Shown one piece after another: positions 63,861-64,000 of a stretch of DNA of 64,000 nucleotides. The position numbers and the translations under genes were made by a program. This stretch comes from Arion vulgaris. Lineage: Eukaryota; Mollusca; Gastropoda; Stylommatophora; Arionidae. The stretch spans positions 24,346,397 through 24,410,396 of the forward strand of contig CM036758.1 in assembly GCA_020796225.1 (NCBI GenBank), given 5' to 3'. Under the pieces are notes generated by a model. The model was not told the DNA's origin. It did no database searches and saw only the letters and a list, made by a program, of their open reading frames with translations. Position 1 is the first letter of the stretch; the number at the start of each line of letters is the position of its first letter.

Positions 63861-64000
63861 CCTTTTGCTTTGTACCCATTATATTATTTTTTGAATGTGT
63901 CTTTACAGCGAAATGATTGAGACGTTTGCCTGTTATTGCTCTGATTTAAATCCTTTTTGAATGTGTCTTTACAGCGAAATGATTGAGACGTTTGCCTGTT
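63585..64000. repeat. ~67 bp repeat 'tttttgaatgtgtctttaca', in two blocks
   Basis: Units with 'gcgaaatgattgagacg' and 'tttgcctgttattgctctg' occur twice at 63588-63715 and again at 63890-64000, running off the window edge. The SINE tail lies between the blocks. Confidence 0.88.

Overview
This is a gene-poor, repeat-dense stretch of animal nuclear DNA. The evidence is spliced exons with GT-AG junctions, long introns, many non-LTR retrotransposon (LINE) and tRNA-derived SINE remnants, and kilobase-scale tandem arrays. The repeat style and the SINE with a deeply conserved central domain suggest a marine invertebrate, probably a lophotrochozoan such as a mollusc. That placement is inference; nothing here fixes the species.

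Two protein-coding genes can be reassembled exon by exon, both on the minus strand. (1) About 4.7-20.65 kb: the 5' part of a carnitine O-palmitoyltransferase 1-like gene (CPT1). It has nine coding exons (about 370 residues) from a plausible start ATG at 20651 down to 4721. Two N-terminal membrane segments and the start of the acyltransferase domain are present; the catalytic histidine half lies off the left edge. (2) About 41.85-63.2 kb: ten exons of an SLC6 family Na+/Cl- dependent neurotransmitter/amino-acid transporter, from the glycosylated extracellular loop 2 to TM12. TM1-3 lie off the right edge and the C-terminal tail exon was not found. Exon phases agree throughout, except for one frameshift in the TM5 exon and an ambiguous donor in CPT1 exon 2. 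The two genes are in tandem, same strand, with the transporter upstream; no functional link is implied.

Layout: 0-4.2 kb tandem arrays (36-46, 15 and 21 bp units); 4.7-20.7 kb CPT1 exons among LINE/SINE debris and arrays; 20.8-41.8 kb intergenic, with a nested set of insertions (21.5-22.2 kb), a dead reverse transcriptase (27.5-28.7 kb), a 2.8 kb array of 38-bp units (33.6-36.4 kb) and a more complete LINE (39.3-41.1 kb, minus); 41.85-63.2 kb transporter exons separated by a 3.7 kb array of 21-bp units, a seven-fold tandem copy of a splice donor, LINE and SINE copies and microsatellites.

All the very long apparent ORFs are by-products of arrays whose period is a multiple of three. No prokaryotic-type system, CRISPR array, rRNA or genuine tRNA gene is visible. 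The most interesting signals are structural: splice-site duplication by a tandem repeat, retroelement ends turned into satellites, higher-order periodicity in the 21-bp array, and precisely dated nested transposon insertions.
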